From the NCBI RefSeq assembly GCF_020523605.1, contig NZ_JAJAQI010000008.1:90964-154963 (forward strand): a stretch of 64,000 nt of DNA, in the 5' to 3' direction. Below the pieces are notes generated by a model, which was given only the letters and a program-made list of their open reading frames with translations, ran no database searches and was not told the DNA's origin. Made by a program: the position numbers and the translations under genes. The stretch is from Roseicella aerolata. GTDB taxonomy: Bacteria > Pseudomonadota > Alphaproteobacteria > Acetobacterales > Acetobacteraceae. This document shows, piece by piece, positions 33,790-43,345 of this stretch. The stretch's first letter is position 1; each line of letters begins with the position of its first letter.

Positions 33790-35055
33790 ATGCGCGGTAC
33801 CTTGGCGGCCCTCCTGCTGCTGCTCCTGCCGCTGGCGAAGGCGACGGCGCAGGACGCGTCGCGGCCGGCCGCGACCGCGCGCGAGGCCGGGCAGGCCGGT
33901 CCACCCCGCCCGCCGGTCGCGGCGGCCCGCCGCCCGGTCGCCGCGGCGGGTCGGCCCGCGGCCAGGCTGCGGCCGCCTGCCAGGCAGGCCCCGGCATTGG
34001 CAGCGCGGAAGGCCGGGACCACCGCGCGGCGGCCCGCTTCCGCAGGGTTGCAGGTCTCGCCCGCGGAGCCGCCGCGGCCCGGCGGGGGGGCCGCCACGGC
34101 GATGGCCGCCGGCCGGGCCTCCGGGCCTTCCCGGCCAATGCCGCCCGGCTGCCCCGCGAGCCTCGCGGCCTTTCCCGACGGCATCCGGCTTTGCCGGTGC
34201 GCGCCCGCCGCCTTGCGGACCGGCCCCGTCCATGGCGACGGGTTCTATGCCGCCGCCTCTGCCCCCTGCCGGGCCGGGCTGCATGCCGGGGTGATCGGGC
34301 CCCGCGGCGGCGATCTGCTCATCCGCGTGCTGCCCCTGGCGGGCGAGACCCCCGGCGCGAGGCGGCACCGCATCGCCTCGGAACCCGGGCGGCTGGAAGG
34401 CCGCGCCTACCGGCTGCTGGCGGCGACCCCCGGCCAGGTCGCCTGGGCGCGTCGCCTCGCCGAGGCCCTGGCGGCGCCGAACCCGGGCATCCCCCGCCTG
34501 GCTGGCCGGGCGGAGGAGCCGGTCCCGCTGCCCCTGCCGCAGGCCGCCGGGCCCGAGCCCCTGCTGCCCGCGGCGCCGGAGCGGGCGGGGTTCGGCTCTC
34601 TCGTGCCGCCGGTGCTGATGCCGGCCCTCTGGCGGATGCCGGTCCGGCCGCCCGATGCCCCGCTGCCGGAGGGCAGGGCGCCGCCGCCAGTCGCCGCTGC
34701 CTTGCCGCCGCCCGCCGCGCCGGGGCCGGTCGCCGGTCCGGCCGAGGCGCCGGGGCCGGCCCGCCTGCTGGTCTCCGGCGTGCCGGTGGACCTTGCGGCG
34801 GTGGAGCCGGGGGAGGGGACGGATCCCCGCCTGCCCGGCCAGTTCCTGGCCCGCCGCGGCGGGTACGCGCACTGCCTGCCGGTGCCCGGCGCGCCCGGCC
34901 ATCGCTGCACCACCGGGGATGGCATAGACCTGGCGGAGGCGGCCCTCTACAACGGCCTCGCCCGGGCCAGCCCCGCCGCTTCCGATGCCTACCGCTATGC
35001 GGAGCAGGCCGCGCGGGAGGCCGGCCGGGGCATCTGGAAAGCCGAGACCCGCTGA
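33790..35055 (+). CDS. Secreted LCCL-domain protein with a nuclease-like C-terminus
   Basis: This 421-residue exported protein starts with signal peptide MRGTLAALLLLLLPLAKATAQ. A Pro/Ala/Arg-rich spacer follows, then an LCCL domain at about residues 118-185: CPASLAAFPDGIRLCRC, GPVHGDGFYAAASAPCRAGL and HAGVIGPRGGDLLI, with the conserved Cys spacing. After a second Pro-rich spacer the last 95 residues resemble the staphylococcal-nuclease fold (HRCTTGDGIDLAEAALYNGLA; YRYAEQAAREAGRGIWKAE). The catalytic Arg/Glu residues of active nucleases are not evident, so it may bind rather than cut. It probably acts in the periplasm with its upstream neighbour. Confidence 0.7.
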   Translation: MRGTLAALLLLLLPLAKATAQDASRPAATAREAGQAGPPRPPVAAARRPVAAAGRPAARLRPPARQAPALAARKAGTTARRPASAGLQVSPAEPPRPGGGAATAMAAGRASGPSRPMPPGCPASLAAFPDGIRLCRCAPAALRTGPVHGDGFYAAASAPCRAGLHAGVIGPRGGDLLIRVLPLAGETPGARRHRIASEPGRLEGRAYRLLAATPGQVAWARRLAEALAAPNPGIPRLAGRAEEPVPLPLPQAAGPEPLLPAAPERAGFGSLVPPVLMPALWRMPVRPPDAPLPEGRAPPPVAAALPPPAAPGPVAGPAEAPGPARLLVSGVPVDLAAVEPGEGTDPRLPGQFLARRGGYAHCLPVPGAPGHRCTTGDGIDLAEAALYNGLARASPAASDAYRYAEQAAREAGRGIWKAETR

Positions 35056-35085
35056 GCCTGCGGGCGCGCGTGGGAGCCAGCGGGA

Positions 35086-35907
35086 GTGCGCATTCTCTTC
35101 CTGGGCGATGTGGTCGGCCGGTCCGGCCGGGATGCGGTGGTCGCCGGCCTGCCGAAGCTGAAATCGGCGCTGCAGGCCGATCTGGTGGTGGTGAACGGCG
35201 AGAATGCCAGCCACGGCTTCGGCCTCGCCCCCGACATGGCGCGCGCCATCCTGGGCGCGGGGGCCGATGTCATCACCCTCGGCAACCATGCCTGGGACCG
35301 CAAGGAGATCATCCCCTATCTGGAGCAGGAGCCGCGGGTCATCCGTCCCGTGAACTTCCCGCCCGGCACCCCCGGCCGCGGCGCCGTGGTGGTGGAGGTG
35401 CCCGGCAACCGCAAGGCGCTGGTGGTGAATGTCATGGGCCGGCTCTTCATGGACCCGCTCGACGATCCTTTCCGCGCCGTGCAGGCGGAGGTGCAGAAGC
35501 ACCGGCTGGGCGCCGGCGGCACCATCCAGGCGAGCGTGATCGATGTGCATGCCGAGGCGAGTTCGGAGAAGCAGGCCTTCGGCCACAGCTTCGACGGGCT
35601 GGTGAGCCTGGTGGTCGGCACCCATACCCATGTCCCGACCGCGGACCACCAGGTGCTGCCCGGCGGCACCGCCTATATGACCGATGCCGGCATGTGCGGC
35701 GACTATGACAGCGTGATCGGCATGCAGAAGGGCGGCGCGGCGCTGCGCTTCTGGCGCAAGATGCCCGGCGAGAAGCTGGCCCCGGCGGAGGGCGCCGCGA
35801 CGCTCTGCGGCCTCTTCGTCGAGACCGATGATGCGACCGGCCTGGCGCGGCGGGTCGAGCCGGTGCGGCAGGGCGGGCGGTTGTCCCAGGCGCTGCCTGT
35901 CCTCTGA
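35086..35907 (+). CDS. TIGR00282-family metallophosphoesterase (YmdB-like)
   Basis: This 273-residue calcineurin-type phosphodiesterase is related to Bacillus YmdB, which hydrolyses 2',3'-cyclic nucleotides. The GTG start gives MRILFLGDVVGRSGRDAV with the first metal ligands, then VVNGENASHGFGL, VITLGNHAWDRKEI, INVMGR-type strand (VVNVMGRLFMDPLDDPF), DVHAEASSEKQAFG and VVGTHTHVPTADHQVLPGGTAYMTDAGMCG. All the His/Asp/Asn ligands of the two-metal site are in place. Length is standard. The gene lies 30 bases after the LCCL gene. Confidence 0.93.
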   Translation: MRILFLGDVVGRSGRDAVVAGLPKLKSALQADLVVVNGENASHGFGLAPDMARAILGAGADVITLGNHAWDRKEIIPYLEQEPRVIRPVNFPPGTPGRGAVVVEVPGNRKALVVNVMGRLFMDPLDDPFRAVQAEVQKHRLGAGGTIQASVIDVHAEASSEKQAFGHSFDGLVSLVVGTHTHVPTADHQVLPGGTAYMTDAGMCGDYDSVIGMQKGGAALRFWRKMPGEKLAPAEGAATLCGLFVETDDATGLARRVEPVRQGGRLSQALPVL

Positions 35908-35946
35908 AAGGCGGGGGTCGGTGCGCCCGCACAACTTGTGAGTAAA

Positions 35947-35968
35947 TGATTGCAGTTTCCTGCAATCA
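35947..35968. promoter_or_regulatory. AT-rich palindrome, candidate operator
   Basis: TGATTGCAG and CTGCAATCA are perfect mirror arms around TTTC, in an unusually AT-rich stretch 69 bases before the small gene at 36037. TTGCA-N6-TGCAA symmetry suits a dimeric regulator, but a hairpin at the end of the YmdB-like gene message is equally possible. Confidence 0.45.
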
Positions 35969-36036
35969 CTCGTTTGTCACCGCTTCGCAGCTCTGACCTT
36001 CGGCAAACTCCGTTCTCGCAGAGCGGGGAGACGATC

Positions 36037-36258
36037 ATGGATCGCCATGGAAGGCGGCCCTTCGCGCCAGGCGCCTCCATCCTGGGCGGAGCGTCCTGCG
36101 GGCTGAGCTATGAGGGGCTGATGCGCGACGCGGTCGCGCAGGAGGAACGCTCCCGCCGGCTGGGGGCGGGACGGAGCCGGATGGTGCCGCGCGCCCAGGT
36201 CCAGGCCCCGCGGCCGGAGGTTGCGCGTTCCGCCCAGGCGCGGATCGCGGGGCAATAG
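36037..36258 (+). CDS. Small hypothetical basic protein
   Basis: This 73-residue protein is not recognised. GCGGGGAG seven bases before ATG 36037 is a good ribosome site. The sequence is polar with a Gly-rich start (APGASILGGASCGLSYEGLM) and an Arg/Gln-rich C-terminal half (RRLGAGRSRMVPRAQVQ). No membrane segment or signal peptide is seen. The clear start and AT-rich upstream region support a real gene. Confidence 0.55.
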   Translation: MDRHGRRPFAPGASILGGASCGLSYEGLMRDAVAQEERSRRLGAGRSRMVPRAQVQAPRPEVARSAQARIAGQ

Positions 36259-36324
36259 GGCGCGCGGGTAGGGGGTGCGGCGCGGCTGCGGCACGCCCGG
36301 CCCGCCGCCCTCAGCACCCCGCCG

Positions 36325-36954
36325 TCAGTACATCGTGTCGCGCAGCCGCTGCGGCGCCTCGGCGTCGTAGCTGACCGGCTCGACCAGCCCGCCGGTATGG
36401 GCCGAGATCAGCTCGCCCATGCTCGGCACCGCCGCCGGCCGCGCCCGCTCGCCCCATAGCTTCGAGCGCATAATGGCCTTGGCGCATTGCATGTAGATCT
36501 CGCGGATGGTGATCAGCACGACCGTCGCCGGCTCCTTGCCCCCCACCGCGAAGCGGGCGCGGAGGGCGGGGTCGGTGGTGATGCGCGCCGTGCCGTTCAC
36601 CCTGAGCGTCTCCCCCGCGCCGGGGATCAGGAAGAGCAGGGCGACCGCCGGGTTGGCGATGATGTCCCGCAGCGCATCCAGCCGGTTGTTGCCGCGCCGG
36701 TCCGGCAGGGCCAGGGTCACCTCGTCCAGCGGCTCGATGAAGCCGGGCGCATCGCCCCGCGGCGTCGCATGCACCCCGTTCGGGCCCACCGTCGCCAGGA
36801 TGGCGAAGGGGGCGGCGGCGATGAAGGCGCGGGTGCGGTCCTCCAGCCGGTGGGTGACCTTCTTCAGCACCAGCTCCCGCGGCGGGTCGTAGAGCGTCGC
36901 GAGCTGGTCGAGGCTGGTGACGGCGAAGAGATCGGTAGGGGTCACGGCATCCAT
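36325..36954 (-). CDS. Pyridoxamine-5'-phosphate-oxidase-like FMN-binding protein (MSMEG_1061-type)
   Basis: This 209-residue split-barrel flavin protein contains ELVLKKVTHRLEDRTRAFIAAAPFAILATVGPNGVHATPRGDAPGF, the strand pattern in which TPRGD contacts FMN phosphate. LALPDRRGNNRLDALRDIIANPAVALLFLIPG and LRVNGTARITTDP follow. The reaction is unknown; relatives reduce or bind flavin and sometimes haem. ATG 36954 begins MDAVTPTDLFAVTSL; upstream codons read as low-complexity sequence. The CAKAIMRSKLWG segment near the C-terminus is typical of this subgroup. Confidence 0.85.
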   Translation of the reverse strand: MDAVTPTDLFAVTSLDQLATLYDPPRELVLKKVTHRLEDRTRAFIAAAPFAILATVGPNGVHATPRGDAPGFIEPLDEVTLALPDRRGNNRLDALRDIIANPAVALLFLIPGAGETLRVNGTARITTDPALRARFAVGGKEPATVVLITIREIYMQCAKAIMRSKLWGERARPAAVPSMGELISAHTGGLVEPVSYDAEAPQRLRDTMY

Positions 36955-37071
36955 GGGCCGGTAGCCTGGACCGGCTCGGGCCGGGGCGGCAAGGCCCATG
37001 GTGGCGCTGGCCGGCCCACGCCGCTATAAGCCTTTCCTCAACCGCAATCTGAAGATGCTGGAGCCCCGGCC

Positions 37072-37821
37072 ATGGCGGGCCATTCGCACGCCAAGAACAT
37101 CATGCACCGCAAGGCGGCCCAGGGCGCGAAGAAGGCCCAGGCCTTCGCCAAGCTGATCCGCGAGATCACCGTCTCGGCCAGGATGGGCCTGCCCGACCCG
37201 GCCATGAACCCGCGCCTGCGCGCCGCGGTGAAGGCGGCGCTGACCGCCAACATGACCAGGGACACGATCGACCGCGCCATCAAGCGCGCGGCCACGGGTG
37301 CCCAGGGCGAGGACTACCAAGAGGTCCGCTACGAGGGCTACGGCCCCTATGGCGTCGCCGTGATCGTCGAGGCGCTTACCGACAACCGCAACCGCACCGC
37401 CGGCGACATCCGCAGCGCCTTCGCCAAGGCCGGCGGGGCGCTGGGCGAGACCAACTCGGTCTCCTTCCAGTTCGAGCGCAAGGGCGTCATCTGGTTCCCC
37501 GGCCTGGCCGACAAGGCCGAGGAGATGCTGGAGGCGGCGATCGAGGCCGGCGCGCTCGACGTCGAATCGGATGAGGAGGGCCACGAGGTCACCTGCGCGC
37601 CGGAGGATTTCTTCGCCGTGCGCGATGCGCTCGAGGCCAGGTTCGGCAGCCCGGAAAGCGCCAGGGTGGAATGGGTGCCGAATGTCCGCATCGACCTCGA
37701 TGAGGAGAAGGCGCGCGACATCCTGAAGCTGATCGACCGCCTGGACGAGAGCGACGACGTGCAGAACGTCTACGCCAATTTCGAGGTGTCGGAGGCCGTG
37801 TCGCAGCGGCTCTCGGCCTGA
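37072..37821 (+). CDS. yebC: YebC/PmpR family DNA-binding regulator
   Basis: This 249-residue protein starts [33 protein letters not shown], the family's near-invariant opening, followed by [74 protein letters not shown] and the acidic C-terminal domain follow. Recent work on the family links it to ribosome stalling at proline runs as well as transcription. It heads the ruvCAB group; its stop codon overlaps the likely ruvC start. A CTATAAG box lies near 37022. Confidence 0.95.
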   Translation: MAGHSHAKNIMHRKAAQGAKKAQAFAKLIREITVSARMGLPDPAMNPRLRAAVKAALTANMTRDTIDRAIKRAATGAQGEDYQEVRYEGYGPYGVAVIVEALTDNRNRTAGDIRSAFAKAGGALGETNSVSFQFERKGVIWFPGLADKAEEMLEAAIEAGALDVESDEEGHEVTCAPEDFFAVRDALEARFGSPESARVEWVPNVRIDLDEEKARDILKLIDRLDESDDVQNVYANFEVSEAVSQRLSA

Positions 37822-38333
37822 GCGGACCGGTCCGGCTCCTCGGACTTGATCCCGGCCTCCAGCACACCGGCTGGGGCCTGGTGGAGAGCGCGGGCAGCCG
37901 GCTGCGCCATCTCGGCGATGGCGTGATCTCGACCGATGCCGACCAGCCGCTGGCCGAGCGGCTCTGCACCCTGCACCGCGCCCTGATGGTCCTGCTGGAG
38001 CAGTGGCGGCCGGACGAGGCGGCGGTCGAGCATACCTATGTCAACAAGAACCCCGGCGCCGCGCTGAAGCTCGGCCAGGCGCGCGGCGTGGTGCTGCTGG
38101 CGCCGGCGCTGGCCGGCATCCGGGTCGCCGAATACCAGGCCATGGAAGTGAAGCGCGCCGTGGTCGGCACCGGGCATGCCGAGAAGCCGCAGGTCGAGGC
38201 CATGGTGCGGCGCCTGCTGCCGGGCGCGACCATCCGGCGCTCCGACGCGGCGGATGCGCTGGCCGTGGCCATCTGCCATGCGCATCATCGCGGGACCAGG
38301 CTCGCCTTCGCCAGGGGATACGCGCCGGCATGA
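37818..38333 (+). CDS. ruvC: Holliday junction resolvase RuvC, apparent CTG start
   Basis: This 171-residue nuclease resolves Holliday junctions with RuvAB. Reading from CTG 37818, which overlaps the yebC stop as CTGA, gives [20 protein letters not shown] with catalytic Asp11. Glu71 ([12 protein letters not shown]), Asp143 and Asp146 ([11 protein letters not shown]) complete the four-acid site in the same order as E. coli D7, E66, D138, D141. No ATG, GTG or TTG occurs in this frame between the yebC tail and GTG 37881. A start at 37881 would delete the first strand and Asp11, so CTG is the best start unless there is a sequence error. Confidence 0.85.
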   Translation: MSGPVRLLGLDPGLQHTGWGLVESAGSRLRHLGDGVISTDADQPLAERLCTLHRALMVLLEQWRPDEAAVEHTYVNKNPGAALKLGQARGVVLLAPALAGIRVAEYQAMEVKRAVVGTGHAEKPQVEAMVRRLLPGATIRRSDAADALAVAICHAHHRGTRLAFARGYAPA

Positions 38334-38400
38334 GGCCTGCTGCCCTCTCCCAACCTCCCCCGCCAGGCCGGAACCTGGCCCGGACCGGCGTGGGTTTTCG

Positions 38401-39015
38401 ATGATCGGGAAACTCACCGGCAAGCTCGACAGCGTCCATGAGGGGGGCTGCATCCTCGACGTGAACGGAGTCGGCTACCTGCTCTCCTGCTCCACCAAGA
38501 CCCTGGACCGGCTCAGGGACGCGCCCCAGGCGGCCCGGGTGCTGGTGGAGACGCATGTGCGCCAGGACGCCATCGTCCTCTTCGGCTTCGCCATGCCGCA
38601 GGAACGCGACACCTTCGTGAAGCTCACCTCCATCCAGGGCGTCGGGCCCAAGGTCGCGCTCGACATACTCTCGGCCTTCGGCCCGGAGGAACTGGCCGCC
38701 GCGGTGCGGGCCGGCGACCGCACCGGGCTGCGCCAGGCGAATGGCGTCGGGCCCAGGCTGGCAGACCGGCTGGTGACCGAGCTGCGCGACTGGGCCGGCG
38801 CCATCCAGCCGCCCTCCGGCATCGCCGTCTCCGCCGCGCCGGCCACGGCCGCGGCCCCGGCGGGGGCGGAGGCGGATGCCGTCTCGGCCCTCGTCAATCT
38901 CGGCTGGAAGCGGCCGGAGGCGCAGGCGGCGGTGAACCGCGCCAGGGCCCGGCTGGGCGAGGGCGCGCCGCTTGAGGGCCTGATCCGTGACAGCCTGAAG
39001 GAGCTGGCGCGGTGA
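38401..39015 (+). CDS. ruvA: Holliday junction branch migration protein RuvA
   Basis: This 204-residue protein binds four-way junctions as a tetramer and loads Ruv[31 protein letters not shown] is the OB-fold domain. The helix-hairpin-helix region reads [24 protein letters not shown] and [19 protein letters not shown]. After a Pro/Ala linker, domain III reads [24 protein letters not shown] 38401 is the canonical start. The stop overlaps the ruvB GTG by four bases. Confidence 0.95.
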   Translation: MIGKLTGKLDSVHEGGCILDVNGVGYLLSCSTKTLDRLRDAPQAARVLVETHVRQDAIVLFGFAMPQERDTFVKLTSIQGVGPKVALDILSAFGPEELAAAVRAGDRTGLRQANGVGPRLADRLVTELRDWAGAIQPPSGIAVSAAPATAAAPAGAEADAVSALVNLGWKRPEAQAAVNRARARLGEGAPLEGLIRDSLKELAR

Positions 39016-40088
39016 GCGGCCGCCGCGGCAAGGCGCCGCCGCCCGAGCCCGCGGCCGATGAGCGGATCACCACGCCCATCCGTACCGAGGAGGACGCCGC
39101 CGAGGCGACGCTCCGCCCGCAGACCCTGGCCGACTTCACCGGCCAGCAGGCGCTGCGCGAGAACCTGGCGATCTTCATCCAGGCCGCCCGCGCGCGGGGG
39201 GAGGCGCTGGACCATGTCCTGCTGCACGGCCCCCCCGGCCTCGGCAAGACCACCCTCGCCCAGATCGTGGCGCGCGAGCTCGGCGTCGGCTTCCGCGCGA
39301 CCAGCGGCCCCATCCTGCAGCGCGCCGGCGACCTGGCGGCGATCCTGACCAATCTCCAGCCGCGCGACGTCCTCTTCGTCGATGAGATCCACCGGCTGCA
39401 GCCGGCGCTCGAGGAGACCCTCTATCCCGCGATGGAGGATTTCCAGCTCGACCTCATCATCGGGGAGGGGCCGGCGGCGCGCACGGTGCGCATCGACCTG
39501 CCGCCCTTCACCCTGGTCGGCGCCACCACCCGCTCGGGCCTGCTGGCCCAGCCGCTGCGCGACCGCTTCGGCATCCCGCTGCGCCTGCAATTCTACACGC
39601 CGGAGGAATTGCTCCGGATCGTCACGCGCGGCGCCCAGAAGCTCGGCTTCGCCCTGTCCGAGGACGGCGCCTGGGAGATCGCCCGCCGTTCCCGCGGCAC
39701 GCCGCGCATCGCCGGGCGGCTGCTGCGCCGGGTGCGGGACTTCGCGGCGGTCGCCGGCATCGCGGCCGACCGCGCCATGGTGGATGGCGCGCTGAACCGG
39801 CTGGAGGTGGACGCCAAGGGCCTCGATGCCATGGACCGCCGCTACCTCCGCCGCATCGCCGTGCACCACAATGGCGGGCCGGTCGGGGTCGAGACGCTGG
39901 CCGCGGCGCTGGCCGAATCGCGCGACACGCTGGAGGATGTCATCGAGCCCTACCTGATCCAGGAGGGGCTGGTGCTCCGCACCCCGCGCGGGCGCGTCCT
40001 CGGCCTGCCGGGCTGGCAGCATCTCGGCCTCAGCCCGCCGGCGGGCTTCGCCATCCAGCCGGACCTGCTCGCGGGGGGCGAGCCGTGA
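39012..40088 (+). CDS. ruvB: Holliday junction branch migration helicase RuvB
   Basis: This 358-residue AAA+ motor drives branch migration. Walker A is [20 protein letters not shown] and Walker B is [10 protein letters not shown]. Sensor 1 is [11 protein letters not shown], the Arg finger is in PLRDRFGI and sensor 2 is [16 protein letters not shown]. The C-terminal winged helix ends in [20 protein letters not shown]. The N-terminus has about 30 extra hydrophilic residues. GTG 39012 overlaps the ruvA stop, and its own stop overlaps the ybgC GTG, so ruvA-ruvB-ybgC are translationally coupled. Confidence 0.96.
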   Translation: MSGRRGKAPPPEPAADERITTPIRTEEDAAEATLRPQTLADFTGQQALRENLAIFIQAARARGEALDHVLLHGPPGLGKTTLAQIVARELGVGFRATSGPILQRAGDLAAILTNLQPRDVLFVDEIHRLQPALEETLYPAMEDFQLDLIIGEGPAARTVRIDLPPFTLVGATTRSGLLAQPLRDRFGIPLRLQFYTPEELLRIVTRGAQKLGFALSEDGAWEIARRSRGTPRIAGRLLRRVRDFAAVAGIAADRAMVDGALNRLEVDAKGLDAMDRRYLRRIAVHHNGGPVGVETLAAALAESRDTLEDVIEPYLIQEGLVLRTPRGRVLGLPGWQHLGLSPPAGFAIQPDLLAGGEP

Positions 40089-40597
40089 CGGCATCCGGTG
40101 GCCGGGGCGCGGCATCGCGCGGCGGCCTGATCCGGCCGCCCGAGGCACCCGCGCATCGCTGGCCGCTCCGCGTCTATTTCGAAGACACGGATGCCGGCGG
40201 GATGGCCTATCACGCCAACTATCTCCGCTGGGCCGAGCGCGCCCGCACGGAATCCTTGCGTGCCATGGGCTTGCCGCATCAGATGCTCATGCAAGATCAC
40301 AATTCGATACTCGTGGTGCGGCGCATCGAAGTGGAGTATTGGCGGCCCGCCCGGCTTGATGACGCAGTCGTGGTTGAAACCCGCGTGATTGCCGTCCGGG
40401 GGGTCACCATCCTGCTCGACCAGCGGGTGGTGCCGGAGGTGGCAGGGGCGGGGGCGGAGCCGCTGGCGGCGCTGCGGGTGGATCTCGCCTGCATCGACCG
40501 GGACGGCCTGCGGCCGAAGCGCATCCCGGAGCCCTGGCGCTCGGCGCTGGAGGCCAGGGCGGCCGGGGCGGGGGCGGGCGAGGGGCCCATAGTCTAG
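40085..40597 (+). CDS. ybgC: Tol-Pal-associated acyl-CoA thioesterase YbgC
   Basis: This 170-residue hotdog-fold thioesterase heads the tol-pal genes in most proteobacteria and hydrolyses acyl-CoA. The catalytic segment is [27 protein letters not shown] with the Asp nucleophile-activating residue, then [19 protein letters not shown]. About 25 extra residues precede the fold. GTG 40085 overlaps the ruvB stop. tolQ begins 48 bases downstream. Confidence 0.93.
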   Translation: MTASGGRGAASRGGLIRPPEAPAHRWPLRVYFEDTDAGGMAYHANYLRWAERARTESLRAMGLPHQMLMQDHNSILVVRRIEVEYWRPARLDDAVVVETRVIAVRGVTILLDQRVVPEVAGAGAEPLAALRVDLACIDRDGLRPKRIPEPWRSALEARAAGAGAGEGPIV

Positions 40598-40645
40598 CGG
40601 GGCGGCCGGCCACGGATCGGCCGCCACAGAGAATGGAGTTTTGCG

Positions 40646-41407
<762 letters not shown>

Positions 41408-41411
41408 GCCC

Positions 41412-41966
41412 GTGGCCGTCTCGCTGAACACCGGCAAGGGGCGCGGCCGCTACCGGCCGATGGCCGAGATCAACGTCACGCCGCTGGTCGACGTGATGCT
41501 GGTGCTGCTGATCATCTTCATGGTCGCGGCGCCGCTGATGACCGTCGGCGTGCCGGTGGACCTGCCGAAGACCCAGGCGGCGGCGCTGAACCAGGACAAT
41601 GAGCCGATCACCATCACGGTGAACCCGGAGGGCAGGATCTTCCTGCAGGAGACCGAGGTGCCGATCGAGGGGCTGGTCGCGCAGCTGCAGGCGATCGCCC
41701 GCAACCAGCCGGCCGGCGCGCCGGAGCGCCGCATCTTCGTCCGTGGCGACAAGGCCATCAGCTATGGCCGCGTCATGGAGGTGATGGGCACGATCAGCGC
41801 CGGCGGCTTCAGCAAGGTGGCCCTGCTGGCCGAGCAGCCCTCCGGGCGGCCCGCCGCCGGCGGCGCTGCCGGCCCGGCTGCGCCGACCGCCTCCCCCCCG
41901 GGCGGCCGGCCGCAGCCGCCACCGCAGGCGCCGCGTGCCCAGAACGGGCCGCCGCCGCGGGGCTAG
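41412..41966 (+). CDS. tolR: Tol-Pal system protein TolR
   Basis: This 184-residue protein has one membrane helix and partners TolQ. MAEINVTPLVDVMLVLLIIFMVAAPLM carries the essential intramembrane Asp in PLVDVML. The periplasmic domain follows (EGRIFLQETEVPIEGLVAQLQAIA; RIFVRGDKAISYGRVMEVMGTISAGGFSKVALL). The last 40 residues are a Gly/Pro/Ala tail absent from shorter TolR proteins. The stop TAG is the first part of a dispersed intergenic repeat, which separates tolR from tolA by 200 bases. Confidence 0.94.
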   Translation: MAVSLNTGKGRGRYRPMAEINVTPLVDVMLVLLIIFMVAAPLMTVGVPVDLPKTQAAALNQDNEPITITVNPEGRIFLQETEVPIEGLVAQLQAIARNQPAGAPERRIFVRGDKAISYGRVMEVMGTISAGGFSKVALLAEQPSGRPAAGGAAGPAAPTASPPGGRPQPPPQAPRAQNGPPPRG

Positions 41967-42067
41967 GGCAGAGCAGAGTGCGGAGGGCGTGTGCGACCGG
42001 CTGCGTCGCACCGCGCCTCGACCAGGAGGCCAGGGCGGAGGCGCGTTCGATCCCGAACGCAGGCCGC
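41964..42067 (+). repeat. Dispersed intergenic repeat, family 1, diverged copy
   Basis: From the tolR stop: TAGGGCAGAGCAGAGTGCGG, then GTGTGCGACCGGC, then GGCGCGTTCGATCCCGAACGC. The order matches the better-preserved copies at 45530, 54569 and 63780, but this one is the most decayed. The GCGTTCGATCCCGAACGC part remains a hairpin. Confidence 0.5.
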
Positions 42068-42166
42068 CTTGGCCGGCGATCCCCCGCGGCGGACCGGCCG
42101 TGGGCGGGAATCGCCGGGGCATGACAGGTTTTGTTGCGACGGGTTTCGGCGCCGGGGGGCGCAAGG

Positions 42167-43273
42167 ATGCGGCCGAGGGGAATGCGGTTCTGGGGGCTGG
42201 TATCGGCCGCGATGCATGTCGCGCTGCTGGTGTTCGGCCTCGTCTTCGGCCTGCCCAGGCCGCTGCAGGAGCCGGAGGAGCAGGCGGTGGCGGTCGAGAT
42301 CGTCGCCGCCCCGCAGCAGGCCCAGGGCGAGCGCCCGGCGCCGGTGCCGGGCCCGCCCAACGTGACCCAGCCGCCGCGGCCCGAGCCGCCCGGCGAGCAG
42401 GTGCGGGAGAGCCTGCCGAGCCCGCCGCCACCGCCGCCGCCGCCGCCGCCACCCCCGGCGCCGGCCCCGGCGCCCGCGCCGCCGCAGCAGGCGCAGCCGC
42501 GCCCGGCCCCGCCGCCGCCCGAGCCGCTGCCGACCCCGCCGCGCCCGCCGCAGCAGGTGGCGGAGGCAAGGCCGCGGCCGGAGCCGCCGCCGCCCGAGGT
42601 GGCGCCGACCCCGCTGCCCCTGCCGCCGCCGCCCCCGCCGCCGGCCCCGCCGGCGCCGCGCCCGCCCCAGCCGCAGCAGCAGGCCCAGGCGAAGCCGGAA
42701 CCGCCGGCGCCGACACCCGCGCCGCCCCGGCCGGACCCGGCGCCGCCGCGCCCGCCCACCCCGCCGGCGCGCGAGCCGGTGCGCGAGGCCGGGACCGGCC
42801 AGACGCCGCCGGTGCAGCGCCCGCAGGCGGACAGCCGCAGCGTGCTGAACACGCTCGAGCGCCTGCAGGCGAGCCGCCCCGCGAACCAGCCGCCGACCGG
42901 CCGGCCGAGCCCGCAGGCCGGCAGCCCGCAGCAGGGCGGCGGCACCCCGACCGGCACCGCCGCGCTCTCGGCCGGGGAGAAGGCCGGCCTGGCCGACAAG
43001 ATCAGCGAATGCTGGTCGGTCGATGGCGGCGGCCTCGGCGTGCGGGATGTCGTGGTCTCGCTGCGCGTCGAGGTGGATGCCGGCGGCGTGGTGCGGAATG
43101 TCCGCTCCGACGGCCCGCCGCCGGGCGACCCGCGCGCCAGGGCGGTCTATGAGGCCGCGCGGCGCGCGCTGCTGGATCCGAAATGCAACCCGCTGCCCCT
43201 GCCGCGGGAGCGGCTGGCGGCGCTGCGCGACACCGTCTTCCGCTTCAACCCGCGCGACCTTGGCCTGCGCTGA
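42167..43273 (+). CDS. tolA: Tol-Pal system protein TolA
   Basis: This 368-residue protein spans the periplasm. The N-terminal helix is FWGLVSAAMHVALLVFGLVFGL. The middle (about residues 70-215) is a Pro/Ala/Glu spacer with long proline runs rather than the Ala/Lys/Glu helix of E. coli TolA. The C-terminal domain (KISECWSVDGGGLGVRDVVVSLRVEVDAGGVVRNVRSDGP; YEAARRALLDPKCNPLPLP) is the TonB/TolA fold with two Cys. ATG 42167 has a GGGGGG site at good distance; ATG 42182 is possible. It links TolQR to TolB and Pal. Confidence 0.9.
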   Translation: MRPRGMRFWGLVSAAMHVALLVFGLVFGLPRPLQEPEEQAVAVEIVAAPQQAQGERPAPVPGPPNVTQPPRPEPPGEQVRESLPSPPPPPPPPPPPPAPAPAPAPPQQAQPRPAPPPPEPLPTPPRPPQQVAEARPRPEPPPPEVAPTPLPLPPPPPPPAPPAPRPPQPQQQAQAKPEPPAPTPAPPRPDPAPPRPPTPPAREPVREAGTGQTPPVQRPQADSRSVLNTLERLQASRPANQPPTGRPSPQAGSPQQGGGTPTGTAALSAGEKAGLADKISECWSVDGGGLGVRDVVVSLRVEVDAGGVVRNVRSDGPPPGDPRARAVYEAARRALLDPKCNPLPLPRERLAALRDTVFRFNPRDLGLR

Positions 43274-43345
43274 CGCCGCCGCGGCGGGCTTGACCCGCCG
43301 CGGTGCGCCGCCATGGTGCGCACCGACATCTGCAGGAGATGCCGC

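Noticed and set aside
42420..42780. Proline-codon runs that look like a nucleotide repeat array
   Set aside because: They encode the Pro/Ala spacer of TolA; the units are irregular and not a CRISPR or tandem DNA repeat.
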